Shown: positions 1 to 7,168, counted from the stretch's first letter. The stretch: 56,644 bases of DNA from Gammaproteobacteria bacterium (GCA_013003425.1 JABDJB010000046.1:1-56644); one strand, 5' to 3'. Numbers and translations: made by a program. The notes: generated by a model not told the origin, from the sequence alone.

Positions 1-1
1 C

Positions 2-196
2 GGAAGCGACGAGCAACGAGTCGTTGGGTACGCGATTCTAAACATGCTTGCGGCAAATAACGATACTGAAGCTGCATCAATTCGCGAGGAAGCCGCGCAG
101 TCACTGTCTGCACCACAGTTGCGCCGAGGTCAGGAAATCTCGAGGGAAATCCTGTCGGGCAATTTAAGGTCCTTAGGGTCGCTGATCGTGCAATAG
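2..196 (+). CDS. C-terminal fragment of a probable Sel1-like repeat protein (partial)
   Basis: The frame is open from the window edge to a TAG at 194-196, giving 64 residues without a start. The visible part contains one alpha-helical repeat-like stretch (GYAILNMLAANND followed by a charged helix and REEAAQSLSAPQLRRGQE) that resembles the last Sel1/TPR-type repeat of Sel1-like proteins, where a helix ending in a small-residue AAxxGD-like turn is followed by a terminal helix. The assignment rests only on that resemblance; the upstream repeats lie outside the window. Such proteins are usually scaffolds for protein-protein contacts. No gene follows it on the same strand for about 1.7 kb. Confidence 0.5.
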   Translation, partial: GSDEQRVVGYAILNMLAANNDTEAASIREEAAQSLSAPQLRRGQEISREILSGNLRSLGSLIVQ

Positions 197-509
197 GGGC
201 GGGTACCTATCGTTCATCGATATATTTCGACGGCGTTGCAGGCACAGCCGCGACCCTTGCTGCAATTATAGTCGCGGCGAATGCAAGTGTGGAGATGTGC
301 CCTCGACCAAACCAGGGCGCTAATGCGCTGATTACTTGGCTGGCTTGGCCGTACGAATGGCGGAATCAGTAAGCATCAGATTTTGGGGGCACTCATAAAG
401 GGGTGAAAACAGTTGCCCCAAATGTTGCCCCGATTTGGGGGCATCTTGCAATAAACGTCACTGGATACTATAGGACAGGTCTGTCTCGTATCAGCTTGTA
501 TTGGATCAT
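197..509. other. Non-coding stretch between the Sel1-like gene end and ssrA
   Basis: No open frame here looks like a protein. The first half (197-375) shows nothing I recognise. The second half holds four close copies of a GGGG(G)CA motif at 381-391, 413-422 (inverted), 425-431 (inverted) and 434-443. The last three make an imperfect palindrome in which TGCCCCAAAT faces ATTTGGGGGCA. Because the 3' end of ssrA is a common integration target for mobile elements, this might be a relic of an integrase binding region, but no integrase gene or duplicated ssrA end is visible. Confidence 0.5.
381..443. repeat. Cluster of GGGGGCA motifs, partly palindromic
   Basis: Direct copies TTTTGGGGGCA at 381-391 and TTTGGGGGCA at 434-443 flank two inverted copies (TTGCCCCAAA at 413-422 and TTGCCCC at 425-431). 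The inner copies can fold as a hairpin with a one-base bulge and a loop of about nine bases. No T-tract follows, so this is not a normal intrinsic terminator. Function unknown; arm-type recombinase sites or a protein-binding cluster are possibilities. Confidence 0.55.
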
Positions 510-535
510 AAAAAAAGCCGTCCTGAGACGGCTTT
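510..535 (-). terminator. Rho-independent terminator of ssrA
   Basis: Read on the minus strand, AAAGCCGTC and GACGGCTTT form a stem with a short loop, followed by a run of T residues. It begins 12 bases past the encoded CCA end of tmRNA, the expected place for its transcription terminator. Confidence 0.88.
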
Positions 536-546
536 GGGAGTGGTAA

Positions 547-908
547 TGGTGGAGGCGGCGGGTTTCGAACCCGCGTCCGCAAGCCCTACGCAACAGGGTC
601 TACATGCTTATTCTGTCATTAATCTTGCCGCAGGCTACCCGACAGACAGGGAAGACCTACGACCAGTCCGGTACTTTTTAACGCTTCAGCCCCGAACGAG
701 CATCCATCGCGATCCTGTGAATATGACTCCCGGGATCCGAGCGCACAGGCACGCATCGGGCGGAAGACACTAAAACTGGTTTTTAAGCAGCTAGTGCGTA
801 GTTGTCGTCGTTGGCAACTATAAGGTTTTGCAGATGGTTTAACGAGGTAACCTGCACCTCGACATGCACCTGGAGTTTCGCGACCCACGTCGAATCCAAG
901 TCGCCCCC
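547..908 (-). ncRNA. ssrA: tmRNA (transfer-messenger RNA), one-piece, 362 nt
   Basis: tmRNA rescues stalled ribosomes: charged with alanine it enters the A site with SmpB, then acts as mRNA for a degradation tag. The 5' end GGGGGCG at 908-902 pairs with the 3' CGCCUCC before an encoded ACCA ending at 547, including the conserved third-position G-U pair that marks alanine acceptance. A T-arm with GGTTCGAAACC lies near the 3' end. The tag frame on the minus strand (815 down to 783) starts at GCC and reads ANDDNYALAA then TAA, close to the enterobacterial ANDENYALAA. The length matches one-piece tmRNAs, so there is no sign of a permuted two-piece form. It lies directly downstream of smpB on the same strand and has its own terminator. 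Confidence 0.97.
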
Positions 909-917
909 AGAAAGACC

Positions 918-947
918 AGTCTACGGCAGCAAATCAGCTAATAGCAA
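918..947 (-). promoter_or_regulatory. Putative sigma-70 promoter of ssrA
   Basis: On the minus strand TTGCTA (942-947) and TAGACT (918-923) are separated by 18 bases, and TAGACT lies 9 bases before the mature tmRNA 5' end at 908. This fits a promoter that starts transcription at or close to the mature end, with little 5' leader. The boxes match consensus only moderately. Confidence 0.45.
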
Positions 948-1004
948 CAAATCTGGCCGTAACGGGGTATTGAGACAACAAAATTGCGACCAGGTTCACG
1001 CCTC

Positions 1005-1487
1005 TTAATGACGCTTTAGCATGCGTTGTTTCTGCCGCTGCCAGTCGCGGTCTTTTTGTGTCGCTCGCTTGTCGTGTTGTTTTTTGCCCGTGGCCAGGCC
1101 GATCTCCAGCTTGGCGCGCCCTTTCTTCCAGTACAGCGTCAGGGGCACGAGCGTTTTTCCCTTGCGCTCGACGGCACCAATCAGGCGGTCAATCTCGCCA
1201 CGATTCATCAGCAGTTTGCGGGTGCGGGTCGGGTCAGGGTGCACGTGCGTCGAAGCGGTAGGCAACGGCGTGATGTGCGCGCCAAAAAGCCATATCTCGT
1301 TATTCTTCACCAGTACATAACTTTCGCTGAGCTGGGCCTTGCCGGCGCGCAGGCTTTTCACCTCCCAACCCTCCAGCACAATGCCGGCTTCAAAGTTGTC
1401 TTCGATGAAGTAATCGTGCCGTGCGCGCTTGTTACGCGCGATCGGTGGTGGGGCCTTGTCAGCCGGTTTTTTTCTGCTGGCGGCGAT
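1005..1487 (-). CDS. smpB: SsrA-binding protein SmpB, apparent ATC start
   Basis: SmpB binds the tRNA-like domain of tmRNA and is essential for trans-translation; its C-terminal tail occupies the empty mRNA channel. From the ATC at 1487 the frame gives 160 residues, exactly the usual length. The N-terminus carries the family motif [10 protein letters not shown], followed by [32 protein letters not shown] and a basic tail with GKKQHDKR. No ATG, GTG or TTG exists in frame between the preceding TGA (1491-1493) and the conserved core; the first GTG, at 1379, would delete 36 conserved residues. ATC lies 7 bases after a GAGGG Shine-Dalgarno-like sequence, which supports it. The upstream lipoprotein gene ends 3 bases before, so translation may be coupled. 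A sequencing error replacing ATG is the main alternative. Confidence 0.93.
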   Translation of the reverse strand: MAASRKKPADKAPPPIARNKRARHDYFIEDNFEAGIVLEGWEVKSLRAGKAQLSESYVLVKNNEIWLFGAHITPLPTASTHVHPDPTRTRKLLMNRGEIDRLIGAVERKGKTLVPLTLYWKKGRAKLEIGLATGKKQHDKRATQKDRDWQRQKQRMLKRH

Positions 1488-1490
1488 GAG

Positions 1491-1793
1491 TCAGCCCTCG
1501 TCCGCCGGACTGCACGGGCCTGCTTCGTAGTAATACACAGCAGGATCCTGGCACGCCAGGCATTCATTCGGATAAGTGACTTCGTCGGTTGAGTCACACG
1601 GCGTGGTGACACAGCGCACGCCGTTGTCACGGGTAGCACAGACCGGGCGCAGTGCCTTGTGGCAGATTTTCGGTCGTGGATTCACGCATTCGGCTCGCGC
1701 GGCAGCTTTTTGCGACTCCGGCATTTCGCTGTTTACGCCGCATCCGACCAGCAGCGGGAGCATTGGCAGCAAGAGTAATAGTCTGAACGTCAT
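1491..1793 (-). CDS. Small lipoprotein with a Kazal-like cysteine-rich domain
   Basis: The product is 100 residues. Residues 1-17 form a lipoprotein signal with basic start, a leucine-rich core and lipobox LVGC, so Cys18 is probably lipidated. The remainder has eight cysteines (36, 44, 52, 61, 66, 78, 81, 94). The segment PVCATRDNG, then TYPNECLAC, then a final Cys94 after a YYY stretch follows the order of Kazal-type proteinase-inhibitor domains (C-x7-C, Tyr-x3-Cys-x2-Cys, last Cys about 12 later), with one extra cysteine pair (61 and 66) inserted. I infer a surface or periplasmic lipoprotein that could inhibit serine proteases; this is not established. The start was chosen at the ATG giving the signal peptide; a GGAA sequence precedes it. 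Its stop lies 3 bases from the smpB start. Confidence 0.75.
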   Translation of the reverse strand: MTFRLLLLLPMLPLLVGCGVNSEMPESQKAAARAECVNPRPKICHKALRPVCATRDNGVRCVTTPCDSTDEVTYPNECLACQDPAVYYYEAGPCSPADEG

Positions 1794-1903
1794 GGAATTT
1801 CCAGCAGGCTTTCGCCGGATTATACGGACAACCCGGCAAGTTGCGGGGGCCTGATTGTCAGCCCCGCCAGATTGGCGCAGAATCGCGACGGCAGGGGGGT
1901 GAC

Positions 1904-3283
1904 ATGGCGACAGAAAAACGAAAATCGCTGCACGGGCAATGGTCCTCGCGTCTGACATTTATCCTGGCGGTATCCGGATCGGCTGTCGGACTCGGCAATA
2001 TCTGGAAATTTCCCTATATCGCTGGTGAAAATGGCGGTGGTGCCTTTGTCATCATCTACCTGTTGTGCGTATTTGCCATTGGCCTGCCCATCATGATGTC
2101 CGAGGTGCTGATCGGCCGGCGCGGCCGGCGTAACCCCATCACCACGATGAAAATCGTTGGCGAGGAAGAAGCGGGCCAGGGCTGGTGGCAGATTGTCGGC
2201 ATCAGCGGTGTCGCGGCCGGGATCATTATCCTGTCGTTTTACAGCGTCGTGGCCGGCTGGTCGCTCGCTTATGTAGTCAAAAGCGCCAGCGGCGCCTTTG
2301 TCGGCATCGACAGCGCCGGTGTCGGCGAAGTATTCGGCGGCCTGACCGGTAACTGGAAGGTGCTGATGGTCTGGCACAGCGTGTTCATGTTCATGACACT
2401 CTTTATTGTTGCGCGCGGCGTGCAGCGTGGCCTGGAGCAGGCCGTACGGGTACTCATGCCGGCGTTGCTCGTACTGCTGGTAGTCCTGTTCATTTATGCG
2501 GCCACGGAGGGCGCATTCCGTCAGGGCGCCGAATTCATGTTCGCAGCCGACTTCAGCCGGTTGACCGGTGAAAGCTGGCTGGTGGCGCTGGGCCATGCGT
2601 TCTTCACTCTCAGCCTCGGTATGGGCGCCGTCATGGCCTACGGTGCATACCTGCCGGAGGGCACTTCAATTTTTGGCACGTCGGTGGCGGTAGTGTTCGC
2701 CGATACCCTGATCGCCCTGCTGGCCGGCATGGTTATTTTTCCGATCGTGTTTGCGCACGGACTGGAAGCGGGGCAGGGGCCGGGTTTGATTTTCCAGACA
2801 CTGCCGCTGGCCTTTGGCCAGATGACCGGCGGCGTAATTTTTGCAACGCTGTTTTTCGTGTTGCTGTCCTTCGCGGCATGGACGTCATCGATCGGCTTGA
2901 TCGAGCCCGCTGTGGCCTGGCTGTCCGAGCGATTCCAGATGGCACGGCCGCAGGCTGCCTGGCTGGTTGGCGGCGTCACCTGGCTGCTGGGCGTCGGGTC
3001 GGTGCTTTCTTTCAACCTGCTGGCTGACCTGAAAATCTGGCGCCCTGGCAAAGAGCCCGGCACGATCTTCGGCTTTATGGATCACCTGGCCAGCAACATC
3101 ATGCTGCCGTTGGGCGGGTTGCTGATATCCGTCTTTGCCGGGTGGATCATGTGCCGCAATTCGACAGCCGAAGAACTCGACCTGGGTACCGGGGTGCTTT
3201 ATCTTGGCTGGCGTTTTCTTGCCCGCATCGTCGCGCCGGTGATGGTGCTGCTGATATTCCTGCGTGGTGTAGATCTGCTGTGA
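1904..3283 (+). CDS. Neurotransmitter:sodium symporter (NSS/SNF) family transporter
   Basis: A 459-residue inner-membrane protein of the LeuT-like NSS family, which import amino acids or related amines with sodium ions. The first membrane segment shows the family signature (LAVSGSAVGLGNIWKFPY, then ENGGGAFVIIYL, then GLPIMMSE), including the unwound-helix residues that bind sodium and substrate. About eleven or twelve hydrophobic segments follow, with the helix-6-like stretch FFTLSLGMGAVMAYGAY. The ATG at 1904 is preceded by a strong AGGGGGG ribosome site; an upstream in-frame start would add 21 residues with no family similarity. The substrate cannot be read from sequence. The stop overlaps a possible GTG start of rnfH, so the two are probably co-transcribed. 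It is divergent from the lipoprotein gene. Confidence 0.9.
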   Translation: MATEKRKSLHGQWSSRLTFILAVSGSAVGLGNIWKFPYIAGENGGGAFVIIYLLCVFAIGLPIMMSEVLIGRRGRRNPITTMKIVGEEEAGQGWWQIVGISGVAAGIIILSFYSVVAGWSLAYVVKSASGAFVGIDSAGVGEVFGGLTGNWKVLMVWHSVFMFMTLFIVARGVQRGLEQAVRVLMPALLVLLVVLFIYAATEGAFRQGAEFMFAADFSRLTGESWLVALGHAFFTLSLGMGAVMAYGAYLPEGTSIFGTSVAVVFADTLIALLAGMVIFPIVFAHGLEAGQGPGLIFQTLPLAFGQMTGGVIFATLFFVLLSFAAWTSSIGLIEPAVAWLSERFQMARPQAAWLVGGVTWLLGVGSVLSFNLLADLKIWRPGKEPGTIFGFMDHLASNIMLPLGGLLISVFAGWIMCRNSTAEELDLGTGVLYLGWRFLARIVAPVMVLLIFLRGVDLL

Positions 3284-3288
3284 ACGCG

Positions 3289-3621
3289 ATGGACGCACCG
3301 GATCTCAATGCTGATGTCGAGCTGGAAGTAGAAGTAGCCTACGGGCTGCCGCAGCGCCAGCTCGTTATACGGCTCAGCGTGCCGCAGGGCACCACGGTGC
3401 TGGAAACGGTTTTATTGTCAGGGATCGCCGAGCAGTTTCCCGGTCTCGAGCCACTCGAGAGCACGCTTGGAATATTCGGTGAAGTGGTCGATCCGGCGCG
3501 CTGTGTCGAGGCAGGTCAGCGGGTGGAAATTTACCGGCCACTGCTGGTCGACCCGAAAGAGGTGCGGCGCCAGCTTGCCGCCGAGGGTCGTACGATCGGG
3601 TCGGGTAGTTCGGGCGACTAG
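3289..3621 (+). CDS. rnfH: RnfH family ubiquitin-like protein
   Basis: A 110-residue small acidic protein of the RnfH (UPF0125) family with a predicted beta-grasp fold. Family marks are VEVAYGLPQRQ near the N-terminus, the GIFG segment, and near the C-terminus GQRVEIYRPLLVDPKEVRRQ, which is almost identical to characterised members. Its biochemical role is not settled; homologues accompany the Rnf electron-transport operon or the ratA/bamE/smpB neighbourhood. An alternative GTG start at 3280 would overlap the stop of the transporter gene (GTGA) and add three residues; I used the ATG. The TAG stop abuts the stop codon of convergent bamE with no spacer. The usual neighbour ratA is absent. Confidence 0.88.
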   Translation: MDAPDLNADVELEVEVAYGLPQRQLVIRLSVPQGTTVLETVLLSGIAEQFPGLEPLESTLGIFGEVVDPARCVEAGQRVEIYRPLLVDPKEVRRQLAAEGRTIGSGSSGD

Positions 3622-3930
3622 TTATTTCTGTTCGTCAATTACCTGCGCAACACGTTCGCCGTCGAAGATAACCACAAAGTGTTGCTGCACATGGCGGCCG
3701 GTCTTGCCGCTGCGGAAATAGTAAACGTAATCCCAGCGATCTTCGTGAAACGGGTCAGCGATCATCGGCGTTCCGAGCAGGAAGCGCACCTGGCTGCGCG
3801 TCATGCCGGTCTCTACCTTGGCGACGTCCTCAGCGGTTATACGATTGCCCTGGTTTACATTCAGCTTGTAAACACAGCCAGTGCTGCAAATTGCAGCCAG
3901 AAGGACTATTGCCAGTAGTTTTCGGTTCAT
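3622..3930 (-). CDS. bamE: Outer-membrane protein assembly lipoprotein BamE (SmpA/OmlA)
   Basis: BamE is a small lipoprotein of the BAM complex, which inserts beta-barrel proteins into the outer membrane. The product is 102 residues: a signal peptide with a lipobox ending at Cys19 (STGC), then the SmpA/OmlA fold with NVNQGN, TAEDVAKVETGMTRSQV, LLGTPMIADPFHEDRWDYVYYF and a terminal beta hairpin (FVVIFDGERV). NQGN and the LGTPxxxDPF segment are family hallmarks. The start was set at the ATG before the signal peptide rather than an upstream ATG 33 bases earlier, which would put charged residues before it. It is divergent from fur across 77 bp and convergent with rnfH, stop to stop. Confidence 0.93.
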   Translation of the reverse strand: MNRKLLAIVLLAAICSTGCVYKLNVNQGNRITAEDVAKVETGMTRSQVRFLLGTPMIADPFHEDRWDYVYYFRSGKTGRHVQQHFVVIFDGERVAQVIDEQK

Positions 3931-4007
3931 ATTCTGCTTGTACGGCCGCCGCGCCGGGAGCAAACTATACCCGATTCCAACCCGTTCAACAGGGCCCGCG
4001 GTACCTC

Positions 4008-4439
4008 ATGAAAGCTGATATACGCAAAGCCGGTCTGAAGGTCACACTGCCGCGACTGAAAATCCTCGAGCTGCTGGAGCGTGGCGACCAGCACCACCTT
4101 AGCGCCGAAGACCTGTACCAGCTGCTGCAGGGCTCCGGCGAGGAAATCGGGCTGGCGACCGTCTACCGGGTGCTGACCCAGTTCGAGACGGCGGGCCTGG
4201 TAACCCGGCATCGCTTCGAGGGGGGTCACTCCGTATTCGAGCTCAACCAGGGCAGCCATCACGATCACATCGTGTGTGTCGAGTGTGGCCGTGTCGATGA
4301 ATTTGTCGATGAGACCATCGAACACCGCCAGGCGGCTATCGCCGAACGGATGGGCTACGAGATGACCGATCATTCGCTGCACATCTACGGCATTTGTGCC
4401 GACTGTCGCGGCGGGCGCAAGGCGGCTCCCGGGACGTAG
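4008..4439 (+). CDS. fur: Ferric uptake regulator Fur
   Basis: Fur is the iron-responsive dimeric repressor of iron-acquisition genes. The 143-residue product has the N-terminal winged helix (KAGLKVTLPRLKILELL, then EIGLATVYRVLTQFE, the recognition helix region) and the C-terminal metal-binding dimerisation domain with HHDH (84-87), CVEC (90-93) and CADC (130-133). All expected metal ligands are present. The ATG at 4008 gives the usual N-terminus; a longer frame upstream has no similarity. It is divergent from bamE and convergent with recN, a common gammaproteobacterial arrangement. No clear Fur box was recognised in the 77 bp upstream, so autoregulation cannot be claimed. Confidence 0.96.
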   Translation: MKADIRKAGLKVTLPRLKILELLERGDQHHLSAEDLYQLLQGSGEEIGLATVYRVLTQFETAGLVTRHRFEGGHSVFELNQGSHHDHIVCVECGRVDEFVDETIEHRQAAIAERMGYEMTDHSLHIYGICADCRGGRKAAPGT

Positions 4440-4441
4440 AA

Positions 4442-4467
4442 GCGGCCGCAGGGGCGGCCCTGGCCGC
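4442..4467. other. GC-rich hairpin between fur and recN
   Basis: GCGGCC (4442-4447) and GGCCGC (4462-4467) form a stem with an inner GGG/CCC pairing. It sits in the 53-bp gap between convergent fur and recN and may slow or end transcription, but it has no T-tract. Confidence 0.35.
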
Positions 4468-4492
4468 GACATCCCCCGCGTCCGTAGTAGCG

Positions 4493-6190
4493 TTACATAC
4501 GCGCGACTTTCTTCCTGCGTGGTTTTTTTCCGGCCCGGGCAATCATCTCGCGCGCATGATCCAGCGTGGTGTCAGTGATTTCCACGCCACCGAGCATGCG
4601 CGCCAGCTCTTCCACCCGTTCCTTTTCGCCCAGTGGCGTGAGAGTGGTGTGGGTGGTTTTGCCATCGCTGAGCTTTGTCACCCTGACATGGTTGTGTGCC
4701 TGGCTGGCGACCTGGGGCAGGTGGGTTACACAGAGTACCTGTGCGGTCTGGCCAACCTGGCGCAGCTGCTGTCCGACGATTTCGGCGGTGCCGCCACCAA
4801 CCCCCGAATCAACTTCGTCAAACACCATGGTCGGCTTTGTCTCGCTGTCGGCCGCCATCACTTCGATAGCCAGGCTGATCCGTGACAGCTCTCCCCCCGA
4901 AGCCACGCGGGCCAGCGGACGCGGGTCCTGGCCGGGGTTTGCACTGACATGAAACTCCACGACATCGCTGCCGTATGCGCCACGGGTTGCGGTGTCGGTC
5001 TGGATGACCGTTTCAAAGCGGCCGCCAGGCATGCCGAGGTCCTGGATGGCCGCGGTGATGGCCTTGTCCAATGGCTTCGCTGCCTTGCGACGTGACGCCG
5101 CCAGCTCAGCCGCCAGCCGGTCGTAGTCGGCGGCAGCCTCATTCAGCCTTTCGCGCAGGCCTTCAAGGTGGGATTCGGCATCTTCCAGCCGCGCATACTC
5201 CTCGCGCAGTTCCTGCGCACGTTCGGACAACGCTGCCGCTGTTACACGGTGCTTGCGCGACAGTGACTGCACCGTGGTCAGTCGCTGCTCCACCCAGTCA
5301 CGCCGGGCCGGGTCCAGGTTAAGTGCGGCGCAATAATCGGCAAGACCGGAGGCGGCTTCACTGGCGTGGATTTCCGCTTCACCAATCAGCGTGACGATTC
5401 CACTCAACGCCGGATCGATTTCGGCAAGCGGCGCCAGCGCCCGGCTGGCTTCGCCCAGCAGCTGTTGCACCGAGGCTCCGTCATCGTCATCCGCCAGCCG
5501 CTCAAGGGCGGCGGAAGAACCTTCTACCAGCCGTCCGGCATGCGCCAGACGCTTCTGCTCTTCCGTCAGTTGCTCAACCTCGTTGTCGGCCAGCCCGAGG
5601 GCATCGAGTTCATCGATATGAAAGCGCAGCAGGTCCAGCCGCGACTCGCGGTCGTTCTGCGCCTGCTCGAGCTGCTCCAGGTCATCAGCAGCCTGGCGCC
5701 AGTCGGCATAGGCGCGGGCGACATTGGCAAGCAGCCTGCGGTTGTTTGCGGCTTCGTCGAGGATGCCGCGCTGCACCGGGCGTCGCGTCAGTGACTGGTG
5801 CATGTGCTGGCCGTGGATATCCACCAGCCGCGTGGCCAGTTCACGCAGTGTCTGCAAGGTAACGGCGTGACCGTTTATCCATGCTCGCGAGCGTCCCTGG
5901 CGGCTGACGACCCGTCGCACCAGGCACTCACCATCGGCATCGAGTTCCTGCTCGCCGAGCCATTGTGCAACTGTTTCGTCAACGGCAAACGCAGCGCTGA
6001 CTTCCGCCTTGTCGGCGCCATCGCGAATAACGGCGGCATCTGCGCGATCCCCCAGGACCAGGCCCAGCGCGCCGACCAGCAGTGATTTGCCCGCGCCGGT
6101 CTCGCCTGTCAGTACCGTCAGACCGCGGTCGAGTTCGAGCTCCAGGCTGTCGATAACGGCGTAATTGTTTACCTGTATTTCGCTGAGCAT
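4493..6190 (-). CDS. recN: DNA repair protein RecN
   Basis: RecN is a cohesin-like SMC-family ATPase that acts early in double-strand-break repair by recombination. The 565-residue product has an N-terminal ATPase half with Walker A GETGAGKS (29-36), long coiled-coil arms (about 150-380, rich in Glu, Arg, Leu and Ala), and a C-terminal half with the signature LARVASGGELSRISLAIEV, Walker B MVFDEVDSGVGG and the switch segment VLCVTHLPQVASQAHNH. The length matches the family. It lies 6 bp downstream of nadK on the same strand, so the two form an operon. No LexA box is apparent, though any operon promoter would lie before nadK. Confidence 0.97.
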   Translation of the reverse strand: MLSEIQVNNYAVIDSLELELDRGLTVLTGETGAGKSLLVGALGLVLGDRADAAVIRDGADKAEVSAAFAVDETVAQWLGEQELDADGECLVRRVVSRQGRSRAWINGHAVTLQTLRELATRLVDIHGQHMHQSLTRRPVQRGILDEAANNRRLLANVARAYADWRQAADDLEQLEQAQNDRESRLDLLRFHIDELDALGLADNEVEQLTEEQKRLAHAGRLVEGSSAALERLADDDDGASVQQLLGEASRALAPLAEIDPALSGIVTLIGEAEIHASEAASGLADYCAALNLDPARRDWVEQRLTTVQSLSRKHRVTAAALSERAQELREEYARLEDAESHLEGLRERLNEAAADYDRLAAELAASRRKAAKPLDKAITAAIQDLGMPGGRFETVIQTDTATRGAYGSDVVEFHVSANPGQDPRPLARVASGGELSRISLAIEVMAADSETKPTMVFDEVDSGVGGGTAEIVGQQLRQVGQTAQVLCVTHLPQVASQAHNHVRVTKLSDGKTTHTTLTPLGEKERVEELARMLGGVEITDTTLDHAREMIARAGKKPRRKKVARM

Positions 6191-6196
6191 GGTGAC

Positions 6197-7078
6197 CTAT
6201 CGCGATCGCCGCGAGCTGTGCCCCCAGGCCAGCTTCGAGCGCAGGATTTTTGCGTAGTCGTAATTTTTCGGATGCAACAGCGTGGCGCCAAAGGGCGCTA
6301 CCTCCACGGTCAGCTCATCTCCGGGATGCAGGTCGGCGTAAGGCCGGCCGTCACAGCTTATTTGTCCGCTGAGTCCCTTGCGACCGATGAGCCTGACCGT
6401 AATCTCGCTGTCGCCGTCGATCACAATCGGACGGTCGCTGAGCGTGTGCGGGCAGATAGGTACGATGGCCACCGCGTTCAGCGAGGGTTCCAGAATGGGG
6501 CCGCCGCAGGAAAGCGCATAGGCCGTGGAACCGGTCGGCGTGGCAATTATCAGCCCGTCGCTGCTGTGCGTGTTCAGATAGGTGCCGTTAACACGTGTCT
6601 CAATATCGATCAGCCGGGTATCACCGGCGCGTTGCAGGACGATGTCATTGAGTGCGTAATTTTTGCCGCTGGTGCCGCTGCGCAGTCCCGCCATGAGCAT
6701 TGCACGGGTCTCACGCAGGTATTCACCGTCGAGAATGGCGTCGATAGACACGCCCAGTTCGTCAGGAGAAATGTCTGCAAGAAAACCGAGCCGCCCGCGG
6801 TTTATCCCGACCAGCGGCGTGCCGCGTGTTGCCACCAGCTGGACGGCAAACAGCATGGTGCCGTCGCCACCGACTGACATGACCAGCTCGGCGCGGTTGG
6901 CTAATTCGTCTCTGGACACTGCGACGCCGGCGGTGATTTTCTCGCCCCAGTCGTCGCCCAGAACCAGCACGTCGGTGCCGCGGCCCTTCAGGTGCCCGGC
7001 AAGGCTCTGCAGCGTCTCGGCGACGCGCTGGTCGTCCGGTGTGCCAACCAGGCCAATTGTCTTGAACTTCGCAGACAT
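6197..7078 (-). CDS. nadK: NAD kinase
   Basis: NAD kinase phosphorylates NAD+ to NADP+ in the cytosol and is the only route to NADP. The 293-residue product carries the GGDGT motif (70-74), the NAD-binding LND segment (143-145), and SDGLIIATPTGSTAYALS around 173-190, all diagnostic. Length is typical of gammaproteobacterial NadK. It is the first gene of a nadK-recN pair and is divergent from hrcA; their start codons are 132 bp apart, and that gap holds the CIRCE-like operator nearer to hrcA. Confidence 0.97.
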   Translation of the reverse strand: MSAKFKTIGLVGTPDDQRVAETLQSLAGHLKGRGTDVLVLGDDWGEKITAGVAVSRDELANRAELVMSVGGDGTMLFAVQLVATRGTPLVGINRGRLGFLADISPDELGVSIDAILDGEYLRETRAMLMAGLRSGTSGKNYALNDIVLQRAGDTRLIDIETRVNGTYLNTHSSDGLIIATPTGSTAYALSCGGPILEPSLNAVAIVPICPHTLSDRPIVIDGDSEITVRLIGRKGLSGQISCDGRPYADLHPGDELTVEVAPFGATLLHPKNYDYAKILRSKLAWGHSSRRSR

Positions 7079-7141
7079 GCCGCGAGTTTACCCGCGCGTC
7101 CAAGTGCTTGACAGTGCGGCCCGGCGGCTGCGAAGCTAACG

Positions 7142-7168
7142 TTGGCAGTCGAGGCCAGAGAGTGCTAA
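7142..7168 (+). promoter_or_regulatory. CIRCE-like operator upstream of hrcA
   Basis: TTGGCAGTC (7142-7150), nine spacer bases, then GAGTGCTAA (7160-7168). The right half is a perfect match to the CIRCE consensus; the left half matches TTAGCACTC at seven of nine positions. Spacing is exactly the canonical nine. HrcA repressor binds CIRCE, so hrcA and the genes behind it are probably autoregulated. It lies 42 bp before the hrcA start. Confidence 0.8.

Noticed and set aside
376-582. Minus-strand 68-residue frame over the ssrA 3' end
   Set aside because: It overlaps the mature tmRNA and its terminator, has no ribosome site and shows no recognisable protein features.
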